Both the position numbers and the translations under genes were made by a program. A stretch of 64,000 nucleotides of DNA from Adiantum capillus-veneris (lineage: Eukaryota; Streptophyta; Polypodiopsida; Polypodiales; Pteridaceae), in NCBI GenBank assembly GCA_014529385.2, contig CM043952.1, forward strand, positions 58,302,119-58,366,118, in the 5' to 3' direction. Below, piece after piece: positions 48,208-60,472 of the stretch; within the stretch, counting starts at the first letter, position 1, and every line of letters begins with the position of its first letter. The notes beneath the pieces were generated by a model. The model saw only the letters and a program-made list of their open reading frames with translations. It had not been told where the DNA came from and did not search any database.

Positions 48208-49326
48208 GTCAGGAGTTTTTTGGAGCAAGGGATTGCGCATATGTACATACACATGCATGGTGCATCAAATAAAGAATTGCCCATTTTCCTTAGCCAGGTG
48301 GTTACGTGGGGCCCACATGTGTACAGGTAGGACAGCATGTACATAGTTCATCGATTTTCACTATCACCAGTACCAGTATGTTTTTTCTACAATAATGAGG
48401 AGTTTATAGCACGTAAAAATTCTCGAGGAAGCTATCCGCGGGCCGATGACGTGAGGCCAGCAGGTGCGTCAGATGGCATCTAGTGGCGTCAGGAGGGCGA
48501 ACGAGGTCAATATTTGCACACAGATGAGGACGGACACAACGTGGGTGTTTTCTTGTGAGAGTTATGCAGAAAGGTCATCATTAGGACCAATTTTTGGGGC
48601 CACTTCACATGGTGGTGAGATTCATTAGTGGAAAAAAGCTGAGTGCCAGGTGTGCGAATGATGCAAAAAGGTGACAACTATGCACTGCGAGGTCAGTTTT
48701 TGGCCTGTTCGGGGTCCGTTTGAGGTCATCTAAAAGGCCAAGGGTGCCCAAGTAATAAAGCTAAGTGTGGGAACTGAAAAAACAGAGAAAAGACCAGAAA
48801 AAACGTGGAGAAGAGAGGAGGAACAGCCGCAGGTGTGTTTTTGGTGATTTTGGAACCTGTTTTGGCCGTAAACTGCTCATCCGAAGTCGGATTTGAGCAC
48901 TTTGACATTGTAGACTGGGGTTTTGGGCCGTTCCGGACGCGATGGCGCTGTCCATTTTGCCAAATTCCTCACTCTTTTCCTGCTGTTTTTCTGTGTAAGT
49001 TTCTCCTATGAGCGAAGTTTCTGCTCTAGCTTGTGATTGTATCTGGTATCTTTTACCCATATTGTGTGAGTTGTTTGCCCCATTGGTGTTGGCCCAAGCT
49101 CATTTGTATCTAAACATCAGAAATTCTCCTCTTTTGAGCTGAGTTTTTTGGGTGTGTGTGTGTGTGTGTGTGTCTGTGTGGAGTGGGCAAGTGGATAGTC
49201 TCTCTCCTCTCACTCTAGAGGTGTGTTCCCTGTCTCGGCCAGGTGTGTTGTGTAAGCCGAGTGGTGCCCCATAGTGTGTGTCGGGTCGTTATAGAGGCGT
49301 TGTGTGTGTTTTCATCCCGCTCACCA
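48208..49326 (+). repeat. Tat-like 5' LTR
   Basis: Starts TGTCAGGAGTTTTTTGG and ends CCCGCTCACCA. Nearly identical to 55788-56930. (TG)n at about 49152-49173. Confidence 0.92.
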
Positions 49327-49332
49327 TTCTTT

Positions 49333-49350
49333 TGGCGCCCCCACGGAGGA
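49333..49350 (+). other. primer binding site
   Basis: TGGCGCCCCCACGGAGGA shortly after the LTR end. It starts with TGGCGCC as many Tat-type sites do. I could not assign the tRNA. Confidence 0.6.
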
Positions 49351-49368
49351 TCTTCTTCGAGTACCTTC

Positions 49369-49494
49369 TGCTTCGAGCTTCGAGCTTCGAGCTTCGAGCT
49401 TCGAGCTTCGAGCTTCGGGATTACAGGTTGCAGATTACAGGTTACAGGTTACAGGGACAGGTACAGGTACAGGTGATTCACACAGGTACAGGTA
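49369..49494 (+). repeat. leader minisatellites: CTTCGAG heptamers and TACAGG hexamers
   Basis: Six or seven perfect GCTTCGA units (about 49369-49416) are followed by units of TTACAGG and GTACAGG (about 49424-49494). They lie in the untranslated leader of the Tat-like element. Confidence 0.93.
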
Positions 49495-50407
49495 GCTGGA
49501 GTACAATGATATACTAGCAGTGATGTCACTTACAGTTGTTGTGGGTATGCATCACTTGGCGCCTGTTTGAGCGCATTGTCTGCTGGATTGTACGTTACTT
49601 GTGGAAACTGCCATTGTACGCATTTGTGGAGCCATACTTGGTTGTATTTGGCAGTCCCAGCCATTTCTGAGACTTGGTTTGGAAGATAGTCATTTTTGAG
49701 ACTTGACTATACGCGATTTGCATTAGCCTTCGTGTGAGGGTCGATAGCGTGAGGTTTTTATTGAGCTGGGGGATTCTCAAATGTGGAGATCCTTTCGGTG
49801 ATACAGGTAGCTGGGGCACCCTTTTTGTGACCTCGCCATAGGCTATGTACTAGTGAGTCCTACTTGATGCTCGGGTTCTATTGTTGGCAGTTTATGCATA
49901 CAGATACAGTCTATATTTTGGGTTCCTACTGCTCTACTTCTGGGGAAACTCTGTCGAAATTTTCCCAAGTTATGATGGCTGGTTTTTTGGTATTTTGAGC
50001 CATTTATGCTGTTATGCTGCTGAAATTTTGGCAAAATCAGAGGTTGAGTCAGGTGTGCCTTCTTGGGAGCTTCATGGTTGGCTTTAATGGATGATCAAAA
50101 TGGCTCTCAGTTCACTCCTTTTCATTTAACTCAAAGAATTCAGATTCATGTTCATATGTCCAGGAAGATCTTTTTCCAGCAGTGCATAGTCTTTATGTTT
50201 GGGCCAAGAAGATTGAGAGAGATCTTGGAATGTCCTTTGCCTGTTGTAATTCCGATGATCAACTATGAAAACTCATTTGATGTGCATGTGTTTGTCCTTA
50301 TCTAAAGCTAAGCTCCATTGAAGTTTCAGGGGATTGGGTAGTGAAAAGTTTTGGGTTCTTGCACGTGTGTTCAAAGGGATTCTCAAAGCATCATAATTTG
50401 GGTAGCC

Positions 50408-53400
50408 ATGGCTTTCTCTTATCCCGAGTTTCATGGAATAAGTGATGAAGATGTGGAAGAATTTTTGGAAAAGATGGAGGTTGCCTACATTAGCAACCAG
50501 ATTCATGACCCTACGCAAATGTTACGCCTTCTCCAAATTTGTTTGAAGAGTGATGCACGAGTTTGGTCTAAAGCATTTGAAGAGGAGTTGCGTGTGGCTG
50601 ATCCACCTGTAAGGTTGAGTTGGGAGAACCTACGACATGGGTTGGAAGTGGAGTTTGTGACGATAGAAGATCCTGACAAGGTGTGGCAAGAAGTACAGGC
50701 TTTGGTGCAAAAGGAAGGTGAGCCAGTAGATGCGTACATACGAAAGTTTTCATTGGCATGGGAGCGAATGTGCAAGGCTTTAGCACCACAGGTACCCCCG
50801 CCTGACATGATGAAGAAGGACAGGTTCTTGGCTGGTCTTTGGGAGAATATACGTTGGAGAGTGGAGCTAAAGAAGCCTAGGACATATGAGGATGCACTAG
50901 AGGTAGCAAGGAACAAAGAGTGGAAGCTGAGAAAAATAAGCCAGTTAGGGGTGGAGTCTTTGCCAATGAGGTCTGAATTTCAGCCTATAGAGTCTTTACA
51001 AGGGCGCATGTTAGGGGTTCATCATGAGCCAGTAGTTCCTGTTACTACTCAGGTTATGCCAACAGTGGTCACTACAGCAGTGCAAGATGATGGGCTAAGG
51101 CAAGACATGAGGCAAATGGTAGATTTGATGAAGAATCTCAACCTAAACATGCTAGGTCAAGTGGGAAATAATCGAGGTCGAGGGAGGTTTGCAAATCAGC
51201 AAGGAGGTGAAGAAAGGCCTAGGAATGGTGTTGGACAAAGCAATGGTAGGTTTTGGAGGCAGACGCCCACATGTTATAATTGTGGAGAGTTGGGCCACAT
51301 CAGCCCGCAATGTGATAAGCCACGAAGGATGGGGGGAGACATGTATCCATTGCCAAAACAGGTGCTAACTAGGTCGCATGATTATGGCATCGAAATTAAG
51401 GGAGATGAAGGAACCACCGGATTAACCCAGGAGGAAAAGGGAAAGACAAAAGTGCTAAGTGTAGTCACCTTGGAGAAGGCATCAAAGCTAGAGGATACAT
51501 TAGTGATGCCTATTGGGAAGAGGACCACAGAGGAAAAGGAAGGAAGAAGTGCCCCAGGTCCTAGTAAGAAGAAAGGAAAGAGCCATGAAGGCGAGGATGT
51601 CAAGGCCAAGAGGAAAAGGAGAGCTCGTCGAAAGTTTCATGTTTCAGATTTTCCACTAGGGGATGGGCAATTAAGCTATGACTTGAGGGAGGATCTGACG
51701 AGCAGGAAGGCAGATGTTACTTTTGGGCAGCTTATAGAGATGGTGCCTAAGCTAAAGCGACAGTGGAAGAGGATGGTTAACCCAATGGAGAAAGAGCCAG
51801 AGAGAGGTTCAGTAAAGGTGTTGGCAATGGATGAGCTACCAGACATTTGTCCAATAGTAGATGTGTGGCATAAAAGGAAAAATTTGGGACAAGGTTATGT
51901 GGATGGCGGAGCCCAAATATGCATCATAACACACTCATGCGTTGAGAAGATGGGTCTCACAGTGGCTGGGGTGTCAGGGTTTCGGATCAGATTGGCAAAC
52001 CATCAAAAAGTAAAATGCTTGGGTGTTGTAAAGAGCTTAGAAGTGGAGGCATATGATGCAAAGGCAGTGGTTGATTTTCATGTGATGCCAGCAGGGTTGG
52101 GAGCATATCCTATTATACTGGGCAGACCATGGTTACGTGCAGTGGGAGCTGTTCAGGATTGGCGACATGGTACGATTAGCCTCTATGGAAAGACAGGTAC
52201 CAAGAAGCTTTATAATATGGACACAAGGAAACGATTAGAGGAGCTTTATGAAGATGAGGATGAGTCTAGTGATGAAGACTCTTCCACGGTGACAGATGAG
52301 GACAGTGATAGCACTACCAGCAGTGATGAGGATGCTGATGTTGCATTTCTTTTGATGGACAAAGAAATCCAGGAGATTGGCTTAGTTGCATTTGCGAATG
52401 AGGTTGAAGATGAAAGTGAAGGGCCTTATGAAGTGATTCAAGGGCTGATGCAAACCAAGGTTGAGTTGTCAAAGAAGCAGGAATTAATGACGCAAATGAT
52501 TAGTGGAGACCTCTCAGCTATGGAGAAGGATATATTTTTGCATATGTTGGCTAGTTTTCCTGATTTGTTCATTACTTCATATGAAGAGATCAGAGGGTTC
52601 AAGGGTGAAGAGATGCATATAGAGCTAAAAGAAGGTGCTAAGACAGTGCGGCAAAGGCTAAGAAGGATGGGTCAAGAGCAAATGGAAGCCTTGCGAGAAG
52701 AGGTGGACAAGTTATTGAAGGCAGGGTTCATAGTTCCAGTGGAGACCACAGAATGGGTGAGTCCAGTTGTAGTCAGTCCAAAGAAGGATGGGAAGTGGAG
52801 AATTTGTGTAGATTTTAAACTCTTAAATGCAGCCACTAAGAAGAACCCATATCCTCTTCCATTCATCGATCAGATCTTGGATTCAGTGGCAGGTTATGAG
52901 AGGTACAGTGTGTGTGATGGTTTTTCAGGCTATTTTCAATTGAAGATTGCTCTTAAAGACCGCACAAAGACAACTTTTATTACGCCATGGGGCTGCTATT
53001 GCTACACAGTATTGCCATTTGGGTTGTCAAATGGACCTTCCTTTTATCAAGAGAGAGCAAATTGGGTGTTGGAACCATTCATTGGTAGTTGTGTTAAAGC
53101 TTTTATGGATGACTTCTGTGTTTATAGCAGTAGGGCTGAATACCATGAGAAGCTGCAGATGGTATTGGCTCGATATGATGAATGTGGAGGACAACTAAAT
53201 CCAAAGAAATTTCATCTAGCAGAGCCAAGGGTGAAGTTATTGGGCCACATGGTGTTAGAAAATGGCATTGAGGCTGATCCAGACAAGGTTAAGTCTATTA
53301 TTCTTCTTCCATCACCTACGAGTACGAAGCAATTGGCAACCTTTATACACAAAGTGAAGTACATGGCACGGTTAATTCCATTGTCTTCGCAACTTATTTA

Positions 53401-55759
53401 TCCATTACAGCAAGTGGCAAAGCATGATCCATTGCAATGGGATGACAAGTGTGAAGAAGTGTTTCAAGAGGTGAAAGAGGTGTTAGGGGGGTTGTTAGCC
53501 ATGCAGGCTCCTGATTGGGAGAAAGTGTTTTATGTAAATCCATCAGTAGGGGATGATGCCATTGGTGCTATGCTATTGCAAAAGGGGAAGGGCAGCCATT
53601 ATATGAGGCCAGTGTATTGTGCAAGCCGAGTGAAGTTGGTAGCAGAGAGAAAGTTATCGGAAGTAGAGCTAGTGATGGCCAGTGTAATATTTGCTTGTCG
53701 ACGATTTCGTCATTACTTGCTACCACGGCCTTTTGTTTTGTTGACGAATTATGCCTTTTTGCCACAGTTAATTAATGGTATTAACATGTCAAATGTGGTG
53801 AAGAAATGGGTAATTGAGCTGCAAGAGTTTGAGTTCTCTTTTCTAGTGGAAGATAGTACAAGGGCTACCCTAGCTGATTTGTTGACCTACAAGGAGAATC
53901 CCCTTATTGTTAAGGAAGAGGTGGTGAGAAAGGTAGTTGCAGAAGTGCCACAGATCAGCAATGCACATGTGTTGTTCTTTGATGGTTCATACAGAAAGAG
54001 CCACGATGCAGCTTCAGGGGGTATAGCACTTTATGATCCAGAGGGGAAGCTAGTATGCAAGAGAGGGTTCAAATTGGATGCGCATAGTAACAATGAGGCT
54101 GAATATGCTACATTGGAAGCCGGATTACACTTTTGTTTGAAGCATGGGGTTCGAAGGTTGAGCATAAAAGGTGATGCCTTGTTAGTGGTGAAGCAAGTGC
54201 TGGGTGTGTGGAAGAGCAAGAACACCTCATTGAAGGAAATGTGCTTCAGAATTAAAGGCCTGTTAAAAAAGTTCGAAGCATGGAGCATCAGACACATTGA
54301 ACGTGCTCTAAATGGAGAGGCACATGAAGCAGCTCAAGGCATGATTGGGGAGCTATTCGTGTTGAGGACCAATTTACCTCTTTATCATGGCCGGGAAAGT
54401 TTGGCTCAAGAAGAGGAGTTTTTGCTAACAGGAATCATTCCAAAGGAGATTCAAAAGTCTAAGAAGTATGGCTTTGTGCGTAGAGCATACAGGTACAAAT
54501 TGATTGGTGATGTCTTATACATGAAAGGGGTTGATCTCGTGTTGAGACGTGTACCTTGGCGGGAGGAGCTTTACAGAGTGTTGGAAGAGAATCATGAAGG
54601 CGCATGTGGTGGCCATTTTGCTCTAAAGATCACCTTGCATAAGATTTTGCAAGAGGGGTATGTATGGCCTAGTTTGCACAAGGATGTTCACCATTGGTGT
54701 AGGTCTTGCAATAGGTGTCAAGCATTTGGGAAGAGAGTGTTGAAGCCAGAGCTACGAAAAACCATTATGGAGTTTGATGTGTTTGAAAAGTGAGGAATTG
54801 ATGCAATAGGCCCGTTACCTATCACAAGCAGGGGCAAAAGCTATATTTTGACGGCAGTGGACTATCTTTCTAGATGGGCAGAGGCTATAGCAGTAAAACA
54901 GATCACTGCAAAGGATGTGGCAAAATTTGTGTATGATGAAATATGTTGCAAGTTTGGGGTGCCATTAGAGCTACTTTCAGATAAGGGGCCAGGATTTAGA
55001 GCTAAACTGCTAGACTTCTTATGCACAAAGATGAAGATTAAGCACCAGCATACCACTCCTTATTACCCGCAGTGTAATGGCTTAAATGAAAGGTTCAATG
55101 GTGAGTTGGTACAAATTCTTTCTAAAGTGACAGAGCACCAAGGAAAGAATTGGGATTTGGAATTGCCTGGTGCATTATGGGCTTACCGTACTTCAGTGAA
55201 GACAGGTACAGGGTTTACTCCATTTCATTTGGTGTATGGAAAGGAAGCACTATTGCCTGTGGAAGTAGAGTTGCCTGCGGTCAAGATGTTAGAGAAGTTG
55301 CTTGGGCCGCCTAGTGATGCATTCAAAGAGAGGCTCTTGCAGTTACAAGAGGTCCAGTTGGATAGGATGAGCACATTGGAGCATTATGGGCAGATGCAGG
55401 ATAAGGCTTTGGCAAAGATAAATGAAAAGGTCAAAAGTAAGGGTATCAAGAAACATGACTTGGTTTTGCGCTACAACAGTAAGCTGGACAACACCTTCCA
55501 AAAGAAGTTTCAAATTAAGTGGGAAGGCCCTTTCAAGGTAGTAGAGTGTTTTCCAAATGGCACATATCAGCTGGCTAACCTGGATGGTGTTCTACATAAG
55601 TCAAGGGTAAATGGGTTGCGTCTTAAGTTGTATCATGCTAGGTTGATGATGGTGGAGCAAGATGAGTTTTCTGGAGAGCGAGTGATGTCTTTGAGGGATG
55701 AGGACACCTGTGATGCGGCGAGTCTCATATCTCTCTTTGCTGCTGCTGATCATGAATGA
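50408..55759 (+). pseudogene. Tat-like gag-pol, one in-frame stop
   Basis: ATG at 50408 in a good context (GCCATGG). Gag capsid spans residues about 20-180, with the knuckle CYNCGELGHISPQC at 51272-51313. Protease: GYVDGGAQICII (about 51895-51930) and IILGRPWLRAVGAVQDW. RT: VSPVVVSPKKDGKWR, FGLSNGPSFYQ and FMDD at 53102-53113. The first RNase H is degenerate (VNPS for the usual DAS, TNY for TDH). A second RNase H follows: VLFFDGSYRKS (Asp at 53981-53983), SNNEAEYATLEAGL and IKGDALLVVKQ. Integrase has HHCC, GIDAIGPLP, LLSDKGPGF and GLNERFNG. A TGA at 54791-54793 replaces the usual Trp (FEK, stop, GID). The protein ends at 55759, 28 bases before the LTR. Confidence 0.93.
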
Positions 55760-55761
55760 TC

Positions 55762-55787
55762 TAGCAGGCTAGGGGGTGGGCAAATTA
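55762..55787 (+). other. polypurine tract region
   Basis: GGCTAGGGGGTGGGCAAATT lies directly before the 3' LTR. Confidence 0.75.
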
Positions 55788-56930
55788 TGTCAGGAGTTTT
55801 TTGGAGCAAGGGATTGCACATATGTACATACACATGCATGGTGCATCAAATAAAGAATTGCCCATTTTCCTTAGCCAGGTGGTTACGTGGGGCCCACATG
55901 TGTACAGGTAGGACATCATGTACATAGTTCATCGATTTTCACTATCACTAGTACCAGTATTTTTTTCTACAATAATGAGGAGTTTATAGCGCGTAAAACT
56001 TCTCGAGGAAGCTATCCACGGGCCGACGACGTGAGGTCAGCAGGTGCGTCAGATGGCATCTAGTGGCGTCAGGAGGGCGAACGAGGTCAATATTTGCACG
56101 CGGATGAGGACGGACACAACGTGGGTGTTTTCTTGTGAGAGTTATGCAGAAAGGTCATCATTAGGACCACTTTTTGGGGACACTTCACGTGGTGGTGAGA
56201 TGCATTAGTGGAAAAAAGCTGAGTGCCAGGTGTGCGAATGATGCAAAAAGGTGACAACTATGCATTGCGAGGTCAGTTTTTGGCCTGTTCGGGGTCCGTT
56301 TGAGGTCATCTAAAAGGCCAAGGGTGCCCAAGTAATAAAGCTAAGTGTGGGAACTGAAAAAACAGAGAAAAGACCAGAAAAAACGTGGAGAAGAGAGGAG
56401 GAACAGCCGCAGGTGTGTTTTTGGTGATTTTGGAGCCTGTTTTGGTCGTAAACTGCTCATCCGAGGTCGGATTTGAGCACTTTGACATTGTAGACTGGGG
56501 TTTTGGGCCGTTCCGGACGCGATGGCGCTGTCCATTTTGCCAAATTCCTCACTCTTTTCCTGCTGTTTTTCTGTGTAAGTTTCTCCTATGAGCGAAGTTT
56601 CTGCTCTAGCTTGTGATTGTATCTGGTGTCTTTTACCCATATTGTGTGAGCTGTTTGCCCCATTGGTGTTGGCCCAAGCTCATTTGTATCTAAACATCAG
56701 AAATTCTCCTCTTTTGAGCTGAGTTTTTTGGGTGTGTGTGTGTGTGTGTGTGTCTGTGTGGAGTGGGCAAGTGGATAGTCTCTCTCCTCTCACTCCAGAG
56801 GTGTGTTCCCTGTCTCGGCCAGGTGTGTTGTGTAAGCCGAGTGGTGCCCCATAGTGTGTGTGTGTATCTTCCCAAGAGTGTGTGTCGGGTCGTTATAGAG
56901 GCGCTGTGTGTGTTTTCATCCCGCTCACCA
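55788..56930 (+). repeat. Tat-like 3' LTR
   Basis: Matches the 5' LTR with few substitutions. It carries about 24 extra bases near 56862-56886 (TGTGTATCTTCCCAAGAGTG), partly a duplication of GTGTGTG sequence. Confidence 0.92.
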
Positions 56931-56939
56931 ACGTTAAAT

Positions 56940-57174
56940 TAGTTTCTCTCTCTTTTCCTCTCTCAATGTGTGCGTTTTTTTGTTTATGCATGTTTTCTCT
57001 CTCTTTTCCTCTCTCAATGTGTGCGTTTTTTGTTTATGCATGTTCTCTCTCTCTTTTCCTCTCTCAATGTGTGCGTTTTTTGTTTATGCATGCTCTCTCT
57101 CTCTCTCTTTTCCTCTCTCAATGTGTGTGTGAATTCTTTGTTTATGTATGTGTGTGTGCGTTTTTGTTTATGTT

Positions 57175-57222
<48 letters not shown>

Positions 57223-57230
57223 AACACTAT

Positions 57231-57286
<56 letters not shown>

Positions 57287-57290
57287 AAGA
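56940..57290. repeat. 50-bp minisatellite and compound microsatellite
   Basis: Four units of TTTTCCTCTCTCAATGTGTG with a TTTGTTTATGCATG tail (about 56945-57150), then (TC)n, (TG)n and (GA)n. Part of the CACTA 5' region. Frames across it give only Ser/Leu and Cys/Val repeats and are not genes. Confidence 0.9.
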
Positions 57291-57439
57291 GGGGAAGGGA
57301 ACATGAGAGTGAGGAGAGGGAAGGAGCATACCTGGCTCTCCTTCCTCTCCTCGTGTGTGTGTGTGTTTGTGTGTGTGCGTGCGTGTGTGTGTGGAGAAGA
57401 AAGAGAGAGAGACAGAGAGGGAGAGCGTTACCTGCTCCT

Positions 57440-57657
57440 TGCTTGAGGGCGTCGAAAAACTCAGATCTGAGATCTGAGTTTTTGGACGCTCTCTGTTATT
57501 TTTTTAGCCCTGCCGGCGTCACTATGAGCGTCGCTATGAGCGTCACAAATTTACTTGTAAATTTGCGACGCTCATCGAGACGCTCATAGCGACGTCGTGA
57601 ATTTTTTTTTGAGCGTCGCTGTGTGAGCGTCGCTAATATGAATAACCTCTTGTAGTG
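57440..57657 (-). repeat. CACTA terminus with subterminal palindromes
   Basis: Ends at 57657 in the CACTACAAGAGG terminal sequence (minus strand). Inside are two large imperfect palindromes: 20-base arms at 57449-57468 and 57470-57489, and 17-base arms at 57537-57553 and 57558-57574. Repeated GAGCGTCGC or GACGCTC strings occur at least eight times. In CACTA elements such subterminal repeats are binding sites for the TnpA protein. Confidence 0.8.
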
Positions 57658-58931
57658 TAAAGGATAATATGAACCTTGTCAATGATTATAATGCTACACT
57701 AGAGTAAACAAATGAAAATGCATTTTAAATGAACAATGTTTTTGTCTTATAAGACTCATTCTCTTTCTTTTATTGTGCACAAAATTTATGAAGTATGCAT
57801 GCTTAGGATCATGTTTGTGGTGATGACTTCTCCCAAACACCAAGTAGAACTTGTCACTCTACTTTGGAAGTATAATATGGACTAATTAAGAGCAAACATG
57901 CTTGCGGTAGCTAAGTCTCCCAAGCACCAAATGGATCAGTCATCCATTTTGGAATGATGTTGTAGGGTAAAAAGGGATCCTCTACTCACTAACAAACATT
58001 GACTAATGACTAGGCTTTATCTTCTCTACCTCATGGTTGAGGACGAGTGTGATTTCAAGAGAGAGGTAATGTCATAGAATATAATATCTAACTTTACCAA
58101 ATGATTTTTTCGTATTAAACTAATCATTTAATATGAGAATATAAAGGGGAAACAAGAGTTAGGATATAGATATGTGCTTCTGGACCCATCTCAACAGGGG
58201 ACCAAAAGGAGAAATGCTTGCATCTCAATAAGGGTCCAAAAGGAGACGGTCTACCAAAGAGCAATGTGCAATAAGTGCTTTTAGATTTAACTTAGCAAGG
58301 GACCAAGAGGAGAGATGGTAACATCTCAATATGGGTCCAAAAGGAGGTAGTCTATCAAAGATCAATGTGCATCTAATGGAGCTTAAAAGACCTAGTGTTA
58401 GCTTCATTAAAGACCTCTAAAGGTTAGTGTTAAAAAGTCCTTTGAACTTAGGCAAGCTAGGGCTGACCTTGAGGTAGGAATCCTATCCAAGCATGAGGTG
58501 CTTGTCATGCTTGCTAAGTAAAGTTCTTAAATTGTTTGTGGGAACCTTGCCTTCTCATGCTTAAACGACTAAGGTTCTTAAGTTGTTCAATTCAAACATG
58601 ATCTCTCAAGAGGCATAAACGATTTTCATGCTTAAATGACTAAGGTTCTTGAAGTGCTCAATTCAAACATGATCTCTCAAGAGGCATAAATGATTGTTAT
58701 GCTTAAATGACTAATGTTATACTTGAAGTGTTCAATTCAAACATGATATCTTAAGAAGCATAAAGACACATGTCAATATCCTCCCCATGTGGCCCTCATG
58801 ATGTGCTTGAATCCTATTAGATAGGCTTTATAGGGATCCAATGAGAATTTAGATGCATAAAAATAAATAATTAAGTTCTTTCTCTCAACGAGGAAAAAGA
58901 ATACACATGTTCAAATGATATAATTAAATAC

Positions 58932-58979
<48 letters not shown>

Positions 58980-60472
58980 CCAATCATGAGGTATAGTCTC
59001 CCCCCTCCCCCTCCCCACACACACACACACTCATTGTGTGAAGTGCACAGTGCAAGAGCTCCATCTCCTTCTCCGAGCTTGTTGAGAAGTCGAGAGCCTA
59101 CACCAACAATCTTGGCTATGGAATGCAAATCCAACCAAGACCCATGCTTTAATGCTTAAGCTTTCCATCTTCTTCATCTTCATTACTATGCTATTATGTT
59201 ATGCTAAGCAAGAAGAGTAATGATAAGTGAGGAACTATTTCTTTTTCCTATGAATGATTCTTCTTCCTCTTCCCCTACCCTCATTCCCCACTAGCTCTCT
59301 GCACCTTCGAAGGTGTTTGAGGCCTTTGGACTGAGTCTTGGGATATTTAATGCTTTTTGCAAAGTTTATGGTATACTCGTGATGCATGAATCTTTCCATC
59401 TTCATTGCATCACCTAGGTCACAAGGAACACAAATATTGTATTGTAGCAAGTCTCTCTTGATGGGAAAATCTATAATACAAACACCTTTTGGAGGGGGGA
59501 ACGGCTCCAAGTAAATCCACTCCTCAACTATTGTCATGTTCTCTAATAGTCTCTCTCTTGCAAAAGTATTGTTCATGCCAAGTTAATTAAGTACTATGTT
59601 TATGTTGCTACCATCAATTAAGTTCACCTCCTATGTTCTCAAAGTAATCTCACAAAAATGCTCACTCTAATTCTCTTAATTCGGCTATTCTCAAAGTTCA
59701 TAGGCCATTTCCATCACACTTGTGCGAGATAGCAACATCGGGCCATAAAAACACACTCGGTGATGTCACAATCAAGCACCTTATTTTTTTGGTGATGATG
59801 ACAATTTCACCAAAATGATTTTCATGGACATATTCAAAAATGAGAAAAAAGGCTTTTCTATGTAACGTTAGTCCTCTTCCTATTGGCTAAGGGGCATTCT
59901 CTTACTAGAGCTAAAAGGCCCGAGTGATTCCATTTCTTTCCTAATGGAGTGCTCACCAATGTGATGTGCTTGGATTATGGTTAATGGATTTGGATTGTAT
60001 CAAGAAGTGGTTTTGCTGGTTTATAGTGGAGATGTAAGGGTAGAGACTTTGTACACTCTGACTACTTGGAAAAGATTGTTTGTGCATATGGAAGATGCTA
60101 ATGGTATTGGACTCAACTGTTATGTCTCTCATGGAAGCATCACTACAAGACTAGGATCACTTACATCACTTAGCCTTAGAAAAAAGGATCGATGACTTGG
60201 GGATTTGTGGATCAAGAGTGTTGCCTAGGTCTTCCTTTTTGTTAGGTTCATCTACATGGTTAGTGTGTCGGGGGTTGAACGACCTACACGGCTAATGCGT
60301 CAGGGATCTCTCCTTGGATTTTCCTAAACATCCGATGTTGGACATCAAAGAGTCGTGGCACCTAAACTGGTATGGTTGGTGTTGATAACTTACCACCTCC
60401 TGGTATTTGGGATCCTTGCAAAGCTCGGGTTCATGGAGGGACAAGCGGTCTCAGCCTATGTGGCTCAGGTAG
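57658..60472. other. unassigned repeat-bearing region
   Basis: No convincing gene. It holds two diverged copies of a segment with GGGTCCAAAAGGAG (about 58180-58380), three copies of an about 80-base segment with AAACATGATCTCTCAAGAGGCATAAA (split here as AAACATGATCTC and AAGAGGCATAAA; 58590-58765), a (GA)n tract at 58935-58975 and (CA)n near 59020. Frames at 59235-59576 (-) and 59977-60195 (+) have no recognisable domain. Confidence 0.5.

Larger units (their letters stand above)
48208..56930 (+). mobile_element. nearly intact Tat-like Ty3 element with dual RNase H
   Basis: Two very similar LTRs (48208-49326 and 55788-56930), a primer site at 49333, a 1-kb leader and a single gag-pol frame broken by one stop. 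It is flanked by ACGT on both sides (48204-48207 and 56931-56934), a probable 4-bp target duplication. The presence of a second RNase H between RNase H and integrase is the hallmark of the Tat lineage. It lies inside the CACTA 5' region and looks like the youngest insertion here. Confidence 0.92.
41991..57657 (-). mobile_element. CACTA (En/Spm-type) transposon, nested insertions, left end missing
   Basis: The 5' terminus is at 57657, where the minus strand begins CACTACAAGAGG, preceded by a possible 3-bp TAA target. A subterminal region with GAGCGTC-type repeats follows (57440-57640). The tnp2-type gene runs from 47298 down to about 43220 and a Transposase_24 gene from 42947 to 41991. A Tat-like Ty3 element (48208-56930) sits in the 5' region and a copia LTR cuts the second gene. 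The other terminus is not in the window. Confidence 0.85.

Noticed and set aside
56858-57590. Frames of about 130-160 codons over TC, TG and GA tracts
   Set aside because: Low-complexity translations of minisatellite and microsatellite sequence with no domain.
59235-59576. Minus-strand 113-codon ORF
   Set aside because: No domain, no element context, ordinary length for chance in this sequence.
60141-60150. CACTACAAGA, resembling a CACTA terminus
   Set aside because: Only ten bases match, the following bases differ from the terminus at 57657, and no subterminal repeats lie beside it.
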